In this document: positions 9,937 to 19,327 of the stretch, one piece after another | Layout: each line of letters begins with the position of its first letter | How positions within the stretch are numbered: the stretch's first letter is position 1 | The notes under the pieces: model-generated | The model's database searches: none | Told to the model about the DNA's origin: nothing | The model's input: only the letters and a program-made list of their open reading frames with translations | Source: Acidobacteriota bacterium | GTDB taxonomy: Bacteria; Acidobacteriota; Terriglobia; Bryobacterales; Bryobacteraceae | DNA: 39,017 nt | NCBI GenBank assembly: GCA_026394075.1 | Contig: JAPKYX010000088.1 | Span: 1 to 39,017, forward strand | Direction: 5' to 3' | Program-made: the position numbers and the translations under genes

Positions 9937-12369
9937 ATGGGGGGACACGTGAGATTACGGTTGCTGCTGTTGGCGCTAGGCATGGTGGCCTTTGGGTATC
10001 AAGGGTTGCTGTCGTGGAACCTGATCCAGGATGAGTTTGGTGACGGGCCGGTGTTGCGGCAGCCATTCCGGATGACGGGTGGGACGAATGTGGTGTCGCG
10101 GGTGCAGCCGGAGGCGGCGGAGGTGGGGCTGAAGGTCGGTGACCGGGTGGTCGAGGTGGCCGGGACTGCTTATCGGGGGTGGCATGACCTGGATCGCGCG
10201 TATGCCGGAATGAGCCCTGGCGGATCGTTGGCCTTGCGGTGGGAGGGTGACTCGGGCCCGCGAGAGGGCGCGGTGAAGGTGGTGTTTGAGCCGCGGGCAC
10301 CGGTGGCGGCGGGTACGGTGCTGATTGTGGTCTCAGGCATCCTGACGCCGGTGTTCTGCCTACTGACCGGATTTCTGGTGGCTGCCATCCGTCCGGGTGA
10401 CCGCAACGCCTGGACCTTGCTGCTGATGCTGTGGACGTTTGCGATGTTGAGCGCCGTCGGTGATTCGCCGGTGGGGCTGGTGCCGGGTTGGATGGGTGGC
10501 TTTATCGCGGTGTACCCGATGATGATCTCGTCGTTTTGGGGCGCGGCGATGGCGTTGTTTGCCTGGTACTTTCCGGGGCCCGTTCCGGTGGAGCGGAGAC
10601 GCCCGTGGATCAAGTGGCTGTTGCTGGCTCCGATTCTGCTCCATTCGGTCGTGGCCGGATTACTGGCCTACCGCAATGCGGAGGATTTGAGTTTTGTGGC
10701 GGACTTGGCCGCGATCTATGGGCGGCGGGTGAATTGGGGATTCTGGCTCTCGTCCATTGGGGTGGGTACGTTTTTTGCGGTGATGGGGTTCCGGAATGGG
10801 ACGGAGAAGAACCCGGACGCGCGACGGCGGCTGAAGCTATTGCGCTGGGGTATGTATGTGGCGCTGCTGCCGGTGTTCGCCACGATTGTGACGGGGCAGC
10901 TCTTGAACCGCAATCCGTTTGCCAGTGCGACGGCGTTTCCGCTGTGGGTGATTGCGCCGGTACTGGCGTTGATGTTTCTGTTTCCCGCCACGATGGCGTA
11001 CGTGATTGTGGTGGAGAAGGCGCTGGATGTACGGGTGGTCGTCCGGCAGGGGTTGCAGTATGCACTGGCACGGCGCGGGCTGATCGTGCTGCAGGTGCTG
11101 ATCATGTTCCTGGCGATCTGGCTGGCCGGTGATGTGATTCTGGACCCGGCGGCGAATCGGCCCAAGAGGTTGCAGGCGCTGGCACTGGCGATGGGTGTGG
11201 TGGCGTGGTCGAGGGTGGCGCTGGACAAGTTGCGGGTGTGGATTGACCGGCGGTTCTTCCGGGAAGCGGTGGACGCGGAGCGGGTGTTGACGGAACTGGG
11301 CGAGAGTGTGTCGAGCTATGTCGAGGCCAAGCCATTGGTGAAGCGGGTGGCGGACGTGGTGCGGGAGACGCTGCATGTGGACCACGTGACGATGATGCTG
11401 GCGGGACCCGGCGGGCTGGAGATGGCTTATGAAACCGGTGCTCCGGGTGCCTCCGAGCTGAAGGTTCCGTTGAAGGGCAAGGCTTCTACGTTTGGCGAGA
11501 TGATCTTGGGTCCGAAGCGGAATGAGGAGCCTTATAGTCCATCGGACAAGAGGCTGCTGGATAGCGTGGCGGGGCAGACGGCGCTGGCCCTGGAGCATAG
11601 CCAATTGACCCAAGCGGTGGCCGCCGAGGTGGCCAAGAGAGAGCGGATCAACCGGGAGCTGGAGATTGCGCGGGAAGTGCAGGAGCGGCTGTTTCCGCAG
11701 GTCCGGCCAAAGGTCGAAGGCATTGTGTATGCGGGGAAGTGCCGTCCGGCGTTGAGTGTGGGCGGCGATTACTACGACTTCCTGGAGCTGCCGGGAGTGG
11801 GTGTGGGATTGGCGATTGGCGATGTTTCCGGCAAGGGTGTGGCTTCGGCACTGCTGATGGCGAGTTTGCAGGCGTGCTTGCGAGGTCAGGTTTTGGGTGG
11901 CGAGCAGGACCTGGCGAAGGTGATGGCGAACATCAACCAGATGATCTTTGACGTCTCGCCGGTGAACAAGTACGCGACGTTCTTCTACGGCCAGTATGAG
12001 GCAGCGACGCGGACGCTGCGCTATGTGAACGGGGGCCACAATCCGCCGGTGGTGCTGCGCGGGAACGAAGTGATTCGGCTGGAGGATGGTGGTCCGGTGG
12101 TGGGGCTGTTCCGGCCAGCGCGGTACGTGGCGGGGTCGGTGGTGCTGGAGGCGGGGGACTTGCTGGTCGGGTTTACGGATGGGGTGAGCGAGGCGATGAA
12201 TCCGGCTGATGAAGAGTGGGGCGAGGATGCTCTAGTGGAGACGGTTGGGGCGGTGCGCGGCCAGAGCCCGGAGGCGATCATTGAGGCGCTGATCGCGGGG
12301 GCTGACCGCTTTGCTGCCGGGGCTCCGCAGCACGATGACATGACACTGCTGGTGATGAAGGTGGCTTAG
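9937..12369 (+). CDS. Membrane PDZ-GAF-SpoIIE (PP2C-type) serine phosphatase
   Basis: Predicted signalling phosphatase of up to 810 residues. In order: one N-terminal membrane helix (about 5-25), an extracytoplasmic PDZ domain (about 45-115, [23 protein letters not shown]), seven or eight further membrane helices (about 120-405), a GAF domain (about 435-560), a short coiled coil, and a C-terminal SpoIIE/RsbU phosphatase domain (about 580-808) with metal-binding motifs [17 protein letters not shown] and GFTDGV, ending in [11 protein letters not shown]. Such proteins dephosphorylate anti-anti-sigma factors; no anti-sigma partner lies nearby. Start: ATG at 9937, or GTG at 9949, which has a purine-rich stretch just upstream. 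It is divergent from ribBA with a 23-bp gap. Confidence 0.9.
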   Translation: MGGHVRLRLLLLALGMVAFGYQGLLSWNLIQDEFGDGPVLRQPFRMTGGTNVVSRVQPEAAEVGLKVGDRVVEVAGTAYRGWHDLDRAYAGMSPGGSLALRWEGDSGPREGAVKVVFEPRAPVAAGTVLIVVSGILTPVFCLLTGFLVAAIRPGDRNAWTLLLMLWTFAMLSAVGDSPVGLVPGWMGGFIAVYPMMISSFWGAAMALFAWYFPGPVPVERRRPWIKWLLLAPILLHSVVAGLLAYRNAEDLSFVADLAAIYGRRVNWGFWLSSIGVGTFFAVMGFRNGTEKNPDARRRLKLLRWGMYVALLPVFATIVTGQLLNRNPFASATAFPLWVIAPVLALMFLFPATMAYVIVVEKALDVRVVVRQGLQYALARRGLIVLQVLIMFLAIWLAGDVILDPAANRPKRLQALALAMGVVAWSRVALDKLRVWIDRRFFREAVDAERVLTELGESVSSYVEAKPLVKRVADVVRETLHVDHVTMMLAGPGGLEMAYETGAPGASELKVPLKGKASTFGEMILGPKRNEEPYSPSDKRLLDSVAGQTALALEHSQLTQAVAAEVAKRERINRELEIAREVQERLFPQVRPKVEGIVYAGKCRPALSVGGDYYDFLELPGVGVGLAIGDVSGKGVASALLMASLQACLRGQVLGGEQDLAKVMANINQMIFDVSPVNKYATFFYGQYEAATRTLRYVNGGHNPPVVLRGNEVIRLEDGGPVVGLFRPARYVAGSVVLEAGDLLVGFTDGVSEAMNPADEEWGEDALVETVGAVRGQSPEAIIEALIAGADRFAAGAPQHDDMTLLVMKVA

Positions 12370-12608
12370 TCGAATTGATGGATTGGCATGCCACGCCGGT
12401 TTGGGTGCTGGCTTGGCTTTCTGCGGTCCGCGCTCAGAGGGTTGCGGCTGGGGTTGAATTGACGCCTTGGCAGCATCAAAAAGACCGCCTGATGGCGCAC
12501 GGTTGCGCCTGTGACGGCGATTGGTAATTTCTTTCTCTTTTCTTATCAATACGCTACAGCGTGTTTCCCGATGGCCTGCTGGGTGCCCCCGCTACTTTCG
12601 ATGCGGGC

Positions 12609-13094
12609 ATGGCACTTGAGAGCGGGAACAAATCGACAAAAACAAGCAAAGCAAACGCTCCTGGTGCGGCCGGGGTGGACGGAGTGCGGGCAGAAGTTCC
12701 GGCTCCTCCCAGTGACCAACCAAAACCGAGACCGGTGAGGAACCGGCGGGCGGGACAGGGGGCGGGGGCCAAGGGTGCGGCCGCCGCAGATGTCTCCAAA
12801 GATCCAGGTTTGGGTGGGACTGGTGGCGGAGGAGGTGGGATTGACGTCCCGCCGCAGGCAGAAGCTTGCTCCACACCCGAGGGCGCTGATGTAGAAGCCG
12901 GCGGCAAGATCGGCAGTGCGGAGGAAGTGCGGGGGTTGGTGACGAGGATGCGGGCGCGGTTGTTTGAGAAGGAGGAAGTGAAGCCGAGTGTGGCTGACTT
13001 TATCCGGCTCTTGCAGCTTTACCGCGAGATGGCGGGCGAGGGGCCGAAGGAGATCACGATCCGATGGATCGACAAAGAATCTCCCGGGAGATAG
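12609..13094 (+). CDS. Phage-type protein preceding terminase, possible small terminase subunit
   Basis: First gene of the head-tail cluster, about 161 residues. The N-terminal two thirds is low-complexity (Ala/Gly/Pro/Lys, with a run of seven Gly) and likely disordered. The C-terminal 65 residues (VRGLVTRMRARLFEKEEVKPSVADFIRLL...ITIRWID) form a predicted helical domain. It overlaps the large terminase gene by 31 bp, the usual place for a small terminase subunit, but no recognisable DNA-binding motif is present, so this role rests on position. The start is uncertain: ATG at 12609 or GTG at 12561, neither with a good Shine-Dalgarno. The 239 bp before it contain a small hairpin (GGCGCA/TGCGCC, 12494-12509) and a pyrimidine-rich tract, nothing else. 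Confidence 0.55.
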   Translation: MALESGNKSTKTSKANAPGAAGVDGVRAEVPAPPSDQPKPRPVRNRRAGQGAGAKGAAAADVSKDPGLGGTGGGGGGIDVPPQAEACSTPEGADVEAGGKIGSAEEVRGLVTRMRARLFEKEEVKPSVADFIRLLQLYREMAGEGPKEITIRWIDKESPGR

Positions 13095-14341
13095 GCTACT
13101 CGCCTTTGCCGAGCCAGCGGCGGTTCCACGATTCGGAGGCGCGGTTCAAGGGCTTCTCGGGGCCGATCGGAAGCGGGAAAAGCCAGGCGCTGTGTCAGGA
13201 GACGATCCGGCTGGCGTATCTGAATCCGGGCCGTTCCGGGCTGATCGGCGCTCCGACTTATCCGATGCTGCGCGACGCTACGCAGGCGTCGCTGTTGCAG
13301 GCGTTGGGCGAGAACGGGATTCCGTTTGAGCTGAATAAGGCCGAGCAAGTACTGACGTTCACGGACACCGGTTCCAAAGTGTTGTTCCGCGCAGTGGAGG
13401 AGTTTGACCGGCTGCGCGGGACTAACCTGGCCTGGTTTGGGATTGACGAGCTAACTTACTGCCCGGAGGGCGCCTGGCTGCAGTTGGAGGCCCGGTTGCG
13501 GGATCCGCTGGCGGGCAGGTTGTGCGGCTTTGCGGTGTGGACTCCGAAGGGCCGGGATTGGGTTTGGCGGCGTTGGATCGAAAGAAAGGTGGATGGATAT
13601 GAAGTTATCTTGGCGCGAGCTTTTGAGAATCGCTTTGTCCTGGATCGCATCCCGGACTTCTACGAAAGGCTGAAGTCGAGCTACGACGAGAAGTTTTTTG
13701 CCCAAGAGGTGCTGGGTGAGTATGTGCATCAGACGGAGGGCTTGGTTTACCACGCCTTTGACCGGGTGGCGCACGTAAGAGACGTTGAGGTGGAGGCCGG
13801 GCGTCCACTGCTGTGGGCGCTCGACTTCAACGTCACGCCGATGTCGAGTGTGGTGGCGCAGAGGATTGGGGATCGGGTGCGGGTGATCGATGAGATTGTG
13901 CTGCGCCGCGCCACGACGGTGGAGGCCTGCGAGGAGTTTCTGAACCGCTATGGCGATCATCACGGCGGCGTGGTGATCTACGGCGATGCGTCGGGGAACC
14001 GGATGCAGACGACGGGATCGAGCGACTACCAGATGGTCCGCGAGACTTTTGCGCGGTCCGGCGTTTCCTTTACGTACCGGGTTCCGAAGGCGAATCCGGC
14101 GGTGCGGGAGCGGACGAATCTGATGAACGTGATGTTGCGGGATGGGGCGATTGAGATCAGTGCCCGGGCTAGGGAACTGCTGCTGGACTTCGAAGAAGTG
14201 GAGTACAAGGCCGACAGCACAGTGATGGACAAGGAGCGAGATCCGAAGCGGACGCACATGTCGGATGCGCTGGGGTACTTGATGTGGCAGGAGTTCCATG
14301 GACGCGAGGGTGCCGGAGAACGGCCGGGGCGGCTGGTTTAG
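13064..14341 (+). CDS. Phage terminase large subunit
   Basis: DNA-packaging motor and nuclease, 425 residues. The ATPase domain has Walker A GPIGSGKS at 33-40 and Walker B LAWFGIDE at 122-129. The C-terminal RNase H-fold nuclease has its three acidic residues in the expected settings: Asp254 (LWALDFNVTP), Asp308 (VVIYGDASG) and Asp401 (THMSDALGY). All motifs are intact, so packaging activity may be retained. The start ATG at 13064 is preceded by GGAG at a good distance. It overlaps the preceding gene, suggesting translational coupling. Downstream is a perfect hairpin (14353-14372), then the portal gene. Confidence 0.93.
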   Translation: MDRQRISREIGYSPLPSQRRFHDSEARFKGFSGPIGSGKSQALCQETIRLAYLNPGRSGLIGAPTYPMLRDATQASLLQALGENGIPFELNKAEQVLTFTDTGSKVLFRAVEEFDRLRGTNLAWFGIDELTYCPEGAWLQLEARLRDPLAGRLCGFAVWTPKGRDWVWRRWIERKVDGYEVILARAFENRFVLDRIPDFYERLKSSYDEKFFAQEVLGEYVHQTEGLVYHAFDRVAHVRDVEVEAGRPLLWALDFNVTPMSSVVAQRIGDRVRVIDEIVLRRATTVEACEEFLNRYGDHHGGVVIYGDASGNRMQTTGSSDYQMVRETFARSGVSFTYRVPKANPAVRERTNLMNVMLRDGAIEISARARELLLDFEEVEYKADSTVMDKERDPKRTHMSDALGYLMWQEFHGREGAGERPGRLV

Positions 14342-14352
14342 CGGGGCTTGGC

Positions 14353-14372
14353 AGCGGTCTGGCTAGACCGCT
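14353..14372. repeat. Perfect hairpin between terminase and portal genes
   Basis: AGCGGTCT-ggct-AGACCGCT is an 8-bp perfect inverted repeat with a four-base loop. No T run follows, so it is not a standard terminator; it may act as a transcript stabiliser. Its AGACCGCT arm equals the first block of the intergenic repeats at 4633 and 8776, so it may be a partial copy of the same element. Confidence 0.5.
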
Positions 14373-14476
14373 TGCTGAGGCGCGCGGCGCAGTCGGGACA
14401 TTCAGCGTAATCCACAGACGAGGGCGGATTCAGTTGGCGAAGTAATTGGGGTTTGACGGAAACAGAGGAGAGACGA

Positions 14477-15856
14477 ATGTTCGCAGAACATCCGGAGTAC
14501 ATCGAGCAAAGGCCGGTATGGGAGAAGTACCGCGACCTCTATACGGGCGGCGAGCAGATGAAGCAGAACGCGTCTCACTATCTGCTGCGGCGTCAGAAGG
14601 AACCCGCCGAGGTTTACGGTGAGCGGCTGGAGCGCGTGTTCTATGAGAACTACATCGGGTCGATCATCGACTGGTATGCGGCGACGTTGTTCCGGCGGGA
14701 ACCCCATGTGGGCCTGGAGGGCGGCAACGGCGCGGGGCGTAGCTTCTTCAACGAACTGCAGGACGATTGCGACCTGCGCGGCACGAACCTGACGGACTAT
14801 CTGCGCGAACAGATCACGCACGCACTGGTGTACGGCGCGGCCTATACGCTGGTGGATTTTCCGAAGCAGGATGAGCCTGCCCGGAACCGGGCGGAAGAGG
14901 ATGCCTTGGGTGCTTCGAGAGCGTACCTGAAGAGCTACTCGCCGCTGGACCTGGTCAATTGGAGCTACGACTCCAAGGGGCATCTGGAGTGGGCGGTCCT
15001 GAGGACGGAGCGGCTTTGTCAGGAGCATGCTGAGCAGAGCGAGTGGGTCCGCGAACAGACCTGGACCTATTACGACCGGACGCGCTTCAAGACCTACTGC
15101 CTGCGGGGCGATGGGCAAGGGGAGCCGGAGCTGGTGGACGAGGGCTTGCACGGGTTGGCCAAGTTGAACCGGGTGCCGGTGTTCGAACTGCGGCTGAGTG
15201 AAGGCCTGTGGATGATGCGCAAGGCGGCGCTGGTGCAGGTGGAGCACTTCAATAAGTCCAATGCGCTGGGTTGGGCCTTGACGATGGGGCTGTTTGCGAT
15301 GCCGGTGGTCTATAGCGACCGCGAGTTCAAGCAGATGATCGGCGAAAGCTACTACATCCAGCTGGGGCCGGAAGACAAGTTTGGGTGGACCGAGCCGCAG
15401 GGGACGGTGTTCCAGTTGGCGGCCGACAACCTGTCACGACTTCAGCGTGAGATCTACCGGATCTGCTACTTGCTGAGCCAGGCGGGCGGCGCGTTCGCGA
15501 ATGGCCAGAGCCAGTCGGGGTTGAGCAAGCAGCGGGACTACGCGATCACGCAAGAGGTGCTGCGGGCGCTGGGTGATCGAGTGAAGGATGTGACGAAGTC
15601 GATTCTGCGATCGATTGAAGCGGTGCGGCAGGACGGGCTGGTGATTGATGTCGCGGGCCTGGATGAGTTTGACATTGGCGAGTTTGGCTCGATGTTGGAC
15701 GACGCGGAGCGGCTGCTGAAGATCGGGATTGACTCACCGACGTTGCGGGAACAGGTGCAGAAGCGGCTGGCGTTTAAGTTCCTGTCCGATATCCGGTCCG
15801 ACCTGAAAGACAGGATTGCCCGTGAGATCGATGCTTCCGTGGTGGGGCAGGAATGA
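14477..15856 (+). CDS. Phage portal protein (DUF4055-like)
   Basis: Predicted portal, the dodecameric ring at the capsid vertex through which DNA enters. The 459-residue protein has the typical portal pattern: an N-terminal segment (EYIEQRPVWEKYRDLYTGGEQ), a central alpha/beta region (ENYIGSIIDWYAATLFRREP), a long region ending with helices (LSRLQREIYRICYLLSQAGG) and an acidic C-terminus. The family call (DUF4055-like) comes from overall pattern and its position between terminase and scaffold/coat genes. I chose ATG at 14477, preceded by GAGGAGAG, over an upstream TTG at 14453. Its stop overlaps the start of the next gene (ATGATGA). Confidence 0.8.
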   Translation: MFAEHPEYIEQRPVWEKYRDLYTGGEQMKQNASHYLLRRQKEPAEVYGERLERVFYENYIGSIIDWYAATLFRREPHVGLEGGNGAGRSFFNELQDDCDLRGTNLTDYLREQITHALVYGAAYTLVDFPKQDEPARNRAEEDALGASRAYLKSYSPLDLVNWSYDSKGHLEWAVLRTERLCQEHAEQSEWVREQTWTYYDRTRFKTYCLRGDGQGEPELVDEGLHGLAKLNRVPVFELRLSEGLWMMRKAALVQVEHFNKSNALGWALTMGLFAMPVVYSDREFKQMIGESYYIQLGPEDKFGWTEPQGTVFQLAADNLSRLQREIYRICYLLSQAGGAFANGQSQSGLSKQRDYAITQEVLRALGDRVKDVTKSILRSIEAVRQDGLVIDVAGLDEFDIGEFGSMLDDAERLLKIGIDSPTLREQVQKRLAFKFLSDIRSDLKDRIAREIDASVVGQE

Positions 15857-16452
15857 TGAACGACGAGACGGCGGCGGAGGAACTCACTGGCGGGGTGCGT
15901 GAGGGGGAGGCGGTGGCAATCGATCGAACGCCAACTCTGGCCTCCCCCGGTGAACCGGAGGCTGCGGAGATCGAGGCCAGGGATGCCATTCGGGCAGAAC
16001 TGGCGGAGGAGCGGCGGCGGCGCGAGGAGTTGGAGGCGCGGCTGAATGGGCTGGTGGAAGAAACCCGCCAGGCGCAGGCCCGCGCTGAAGTGGCGGAACG
16101 GCATGCGGCACTGCGGACCGAGATTCAGCGCTGCGGGGTGGCCAAGGTGGACCTGGCATTCCGGGCCATCAAGGACGACATTGCGCGTGGTGAGGACGGG
16201 CGGTTGGTTGCCCGGACGGCAACAGGGGAGATGGCGCTGGGGGAGTATCTGAAGCGATTTGTGGAGGAGAACCCCGAGCTGCTGCCGGCGCGGATGACCG
16301 GCGGGTCTGGCGCGAGCCCGGCGGGACGGACCGTGGCGGGAAGTTCGCGCGTGGATCTGGACCGGATCAAACCAGGGATGAGTGCGGAGGAGTTGGAGCG
16401 AGTGCGGCAGGAGATAGCACGCGTTGCGGCTCAGTCTTTAAGGGGCCTGTAG
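15853..16452 (+). CDS. Putative capsid scaffolding protein
   Basis: A 199-residue protein located between portal and coat genes, the usual scaffold position. Residues about 35-95 are rich in Glu/Ala/Arg and strongly predicted coiled coil (EARDAIRAELAEERRRREELEARL); residues about 100-145 form a compact helical domain (VDLAFRAIKDDIARGEDGRLV...LGEYLKRFVEENPELLPAR); the C-terminus is flexible and basic. Acidic, helical composition and position match phage scaffolds, although no sequence family is recognised. It overlaps the portal stop by four bases, indicating coupled translation. Confidence 0.65.
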   Translation: MMNDETAAEELTGGVREGEAVAIDRTPTLASPGEPEAAEIEARDAIRAELAEERRRREELEARLNGLVEETRQAQARAEVAERHAALRTEIQRCGVAKVDLAFRAIKDDIARGEDGRLVARTATGEMALGEYLKRFVEENPELLPARMTGGSGASPAGRTVAGSSRVDLDRIKPGMSAEELERVRQEIARVAAQSLRGL

Positions 16453-16478
16453 CAGCCAGTGGAAGAAGTCAGAAGAAG

Positions 16479-16545
16479 CCGCTTGCTTGCGCGTGTGGCT
16501 CTGTAGCGGCAGTGCGTTACGGAGCTGCTCGTGGCAAGCAGGCGG
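16479..16545. repeat. Long inverted repeat upstream of coat gene
   Basis: CCGCTTGCTTGC at 16479-16490 pairs with GCAAGCAGGCGG at 16534-16545 (12 bp with one G-U wobble in RNA) around a 43-base loop, followed by GTTTT. It lies in the 207-bp gap between the scaffold-like and coat genes. It could be a weak terminator or an attenuating structure separating the early cluster from coat expression. Confidence 0.4.
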
Positions 16546-16659
16546 GTTTTGTCGCGGGCTGTTAGGGCTTAGTGGGCCGGTAGTGGGAAGGGCGGAGTAA
16601 GCCGCCCGGGCTGGCCATATCGGTGAAGGCAGAGAGTTAACTAAGGAGAACAAGAGTAG

Positions 16660-17571
16660 ATGCCAAACATTACTTCAGCCAACGTGGCTCAGGCGATTGT
16701 GAAGCTGGTGGCGGCCGAGGCGCTGCCGGCTTTGATGGGGAACCTGGTGATGGGAAACCTGGTGAACCGCGATTTCGAGCCGCAGATGGCGAATGCGGGT
16801 GACACGATCAATGTTCCGGTGGTGCCGTCGCTGACGGCCAACAACATCGGCGAAACGGGCACCGTTTCGACCCAGAACCCGAACCTGACCAATGCTCAGA
16901 TTGTGCTGAACACGCACTTGGAAGCATCGTTCCAGGTTCCGGACGTAACCAAGGTGCTGGCCTACCCTGACCTGCTGCGGACTTATCTGCAGCCGGCCGT
17001 GATTGCGTTGGCGGAGAAGGTGGAGACGGACCTGCTGGGTCTGGCGGCGAGCTTTACTGCCAATAGCCCGGTGGGTACGGCGGGGTCGGCGTTGACGGAA
17101 GCTTCGATTGAAGCTGCTGAAACGGCGCTGTTCAATGCCAAGGTTCCGCTGAGCCAGCCGCGCTATCTGGTGGTGGACGGCAGCGCGTACTCGAACCTGC
17201 GGCAGATCACGCGGTTCAGCGAGTTCCAGACGGCGGGCGAGGCCGGTTTGAAGACGCTGATCGACGGCGAAGTGGGCAAGCTGAAGAACTTCTACGTCTT
17301 CCGCTCTCAGTTTGTGAACAAGACGGGTTCGGCGCCGGTGACGACTTGGAACATGGGCTTTGCCAAGAACGCGCTGGGTCTGGTGATTCGCCGGTTGCCG
17401 CAGCCCCTGCCGGGCACGGGTGCGGTGGCCGAATACGCCGAACTGGGCAACTTTGGCATGCGCGTGGTGATGAGCTACCAGCCCAATACGCTGGCCCAGC
17501 AATTCACGGTGGACATTCTGTACGGCACTGGTGTTCTGCGGAACAACCACGGCATCGTCGTGCGGAGCTAG
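16660..17571 (+). CDS. Major capsid (coat) protein, P22-coat-like
   Basis: Predicted HK97-fold coat protein of 303 residues that forms the head shell. It matches the P22 coat pattern: MPNITSANVAQAIVKLVAAEALPALMGNLV at the N-terminus, MANAGDTINVPVVP, then the LNTHLEASFQVPD strand, a long helix (ALAEKVETDLLGLAAS), an insertion-like region with LVVDGSAYSNL, and a C-terminal Gly/Tyr-rich segment (MRVVMSYQPNTLAQQFTVDILYGTGVLR). Residues are uninterrupted. An AAGGAG Shine-Dalgarno precedes the ATG, stronger than most sites in the window, as expected for a highly expressed protein. A strong terminator follows at 17636-17681. Confidence 0.85.
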   Translation: MPNITSANVAQAIVKLVAAEALPALMGNLVMGNLVNRDFEPQMANAGDTINVPVVPSLTANNIGETGTVSTQNPNLTNAQIVLNTHLEASFQVPDVTKVLAYPDLLRTYLQPAVIALAEKVETDLLGLAASFTANSPVGTAGSALTEASIEAAETALFNAKVPLSQPRYLVVDGSAYSNLRQITRFSEFQTAGEAGLKTLIDGEVGKLKNFYVFRSQFVNKTGSAPVTTWNMGFAKNALGLVIRRLPQPLPGTGAVAEYAELGNFGMRVVMSYQPNTLAQQFTVDILYGTGVLRNNHGIVVRS

Positions 17572-17635
17572 GGCTGGTTGGAGCGGGCCGGAGATCCGGC
17601 CCGGGCTGAACCGTCGCCAGGCGGGCGTGAGAAGG

Positions 17636-17681
17636 GGCGGCGAGTGCTACCGGGGGCGGGGCACTGGCCGCCTTTTCTTTT
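17636..17681 (+). terminator. Rho-independent terminator after coat gene
   Basis: A 12-bp stem with one mismatch (GGCGGCGAGTGC at 17636-17647 against GCACTGGCCGCC at 17661-17672) and a 13-base loop is followed by TTTTCTTTT. It lies 65 bp after the coat stop. It would end or attenuate transcription from head genes, leaving tail genes with lower or separate expression. Confidence 0.75.
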
Positions 17682-17733
17682 GATGCGCATGGGTGTTGGG
17701 GGCAAGCGGGGCGAAGGCCGGGAAAGGAATGGC

Positions 17734-18039
17734 ATGGACGTCAAGGCATATTTCCAGAAGGTTCGGGGGTTGGAGAAGAGTCTCGGCGCGGGCACCGCGG
17801 TTGTCGTGAGTCTTGAAACGCCGGATGGCGGGCGGGCGGGCCGGGTGATGGAACTGCCAGTGGAACTGGCGGCCCGGATGATTGTCGACCGCCGGGCGCG
17901 AATGGCCGAGGCTGGCGAAGCGGAGCGGCACCGGGAGCAGGCGGAACTGGAGCGGGTGCAACGCGAGGCGCGGCAAGTTGAGCCACAGGGCCATTTTCTG
18001 GCCGAAATTGCTGATGCCCGCAAGAAGGGGCGGCGGTAG
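17734..18039 (+). CDS. Small cluster protein, unrecognised
   Basis: A 101-residue protein (MDVKAYFQKVRGLEKSL...). Residues about 1-45 look like a small alpha/beta unit; residues about 50-90 are a charged helix (AARMIVDRRARMAEAGEAERHREQAELERVQREARQ), probably coiled coil. No family is recognised. It follows the coat gene terminator and is seven bases from the next gene, so it is probably the first gene of the tail-connector transcript. The ATG at 17734 has GGAAAGGA upstream; longer upstream starts would read through the terminator hairpin. Confidence 0.65.
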   Translation: MDVKAYFQKVRGLEKSLGAGTAVVVSLETPDGGRAGRVMELPVELAARMIVDRRARMAEAGEAERHREQAELERVQREARQVEPQGHFLAEIADARKKGRR

Positions 18040-18046
18040 GTGACCT

Positions 18047-18805
18047 ATGGCTCTGTTTAACGATCAAGTGATCTCCACGATGGAGGATCTCCGCGCGTAT
18101 GAAAGTTCCGTGCTGGAGATGGCGAGTTCAGAGGGCGTTGACCTGACGGTGAAGCTGTCGGTGGCGCAGCGCGAGATGGCGGTGGAGATTGAGCGCTTCC
18201 TGGTGGAGCAATCGGCCGTCGACAGTCAGCCGGCCACGGTGACCCTGGACCAGGTGGTGGTAACCGAGGCGTTGAAGCAATGGCACACGCTGCTGACGCT
18301 GATGCTGAGCTACCGGGATGCATTTCACAACCAACTGAATGACCGGTACGAAAGCAAATGGAAAGAGTACGAGCGCCAGGCGGGCTTGAAGTCCACACAG
18401 CTGTTCGCGTTGGGCTTGGGCATCCTGAACACGCCACTGGCCGGGGCGGATCTTCCGTTAGTGGAATCTGCGCCGGGCGCGCTGGAAACAGGGATGTACG
18501 CGATCCGGGTGGTGTGGCAGAACGTCGCTGGTCAGCAGGGCAAGGCGAGTGAAGTGGTGCAGTTCGGAACCACTGATGGCTCGGTTCCAGTGGTAACGCC
18601 GCCGCCGGTTGTCCCGAATGCGACGGGGTGGAACGTGTATGCCGGTCCGCTGGATGGCGTGTTGACCCGCCAGAACGCGGCACCTCTGCTGGCGAGCGAG
18701 ACATGGACGATGCCGGCTGCCGGCCTGGTGGCGGGTAGCGCACTGGTGGAGAGCCAGAAGCCGGACCTCTACTTGCGTCAGAACCGGGCATTCCGGCGGG
18801 GCTAA
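18047..18805 (+). CDS. Head-tail connector-region protein with C-terminal Fn3/Ig-like domain
   Basis: A 252-residue protein in the head-tail joining region. Residues 1-125 are helical (DQVISTMEDLRAYESSVLEM; VTEALKQWHTLLTLMLSYRDAFHNQLNDRYESKWKEY pattern). Residues about 150-235 look like a beta-sandwich, with MYAIRVVWQN-type strand, a Pro-rich linker and GWNVYAGP, resembling fibronectin-III or Ig-like domains often displayed on phage particles. A similar segment occurs in the tail hub (SLYYAVAGVDADGRESDLS ... FHVYRGPNP). Exact role unknown: a connector or a decorated structural protein are both possible. AGGTGA precedes the ATG. Confidence 0.65.
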   Translation: MALFNDQVISTMEDLRAYESSVLEMASSEGVDLTVKLSVAQREMAVEIERFLVEQSAVDSQPATVTLDQVVVTEALKQWHTLLTLMLSYRDAFHNQLNDRYESKWKEYERQAGLKSTQLFALGLGILNTPLAGADLPLVESAPGALETGMYAIRVVWQNVAGQQGKASEVVQFGTTDGSVPVVTPPPVVPNATGWNVYAGPLDGVLTRQNAAPLLASETWTMPAAGLVAGSALVESQKPDLYLRQNRAFRRG

Positions 18806-18816
18806 GGAAGGAAACC

Positions 18817-19314
18817 ATGGCACAGGTAGCGAACACAGTGGCGCGAGCGGTGGGAGGAATCCTGAAAGCCGATACGGGAATTCCATTCGCGGTGGGATTG
18901 CTGGTGGCGCGGGAGCGGCTGCCGCACGATAGTCTGCCGGTGGCCCGGATCGTCGAGCGCAACATAGCCGCCGACACGCTGGAGAAGCAGGTGGGAGCAA
19001 TGTATCCCAGCATGCATGTCTATTGCGAGGCGCTGGAGAACCAGTTGACCGAGCGGTTCCGGACGTTCTCCGGGATGGCGAAGATGGCCATTGATGTGCG
19101 GGTTACGGGCGACCATCTGGAGTCCATTGAAAGCCAGATCCGGCACTATGTTGACGCGGCGACGCAGGTGCTGGACATGAACCGTGGGGACTGGGGCAAC
19201 GGAATGTTCTATTCGGGTGGCTATTCGGTAACGTTTGCCCCGATCCGGTCTGGCGGACGTAACTACCTGCAGACCGCAAAAGTGACTTTCAACGTTAACG
19301 TTAGTGCGAACTAG
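18817..19314 (+). CDS. Putative tail terminator or head-tail joining protein
   Basis: A 165-residue protein placed just before the tail tube gene, where siphophages carry the tail-terminator/completion protein. It is mixed alpha/beta, with a long conserved-looking middle (VYCEALENQLTERFRTFSG; IDVRVTGDHLESIESQIRHYVDAATQVL) and a C-terminal beta strand (TAKVTFNVNVSAN). No named family is recognised. The ATG has AAGGAAGGAAA upstream. The order coat - small proteins - this gene - tail tube supports the role. Confidence 0.6.
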   Translation: MAQVANTVARAVGGILKADTGIPFAVGLLVARERLPHDSLPVARIVERNIAADTLEKQVGAMYPSMHVYCEALENQLTERFRTFSGMAKMAIDVRVTGDHLESIESQIRHYVDAATQVLDMNRGDWGNGMFYSGGYSVTFAPIRSGGRNYLQTAKVTFNVNVSAN

Positions 19315-19327
19315 GGGCGCAAACAGA

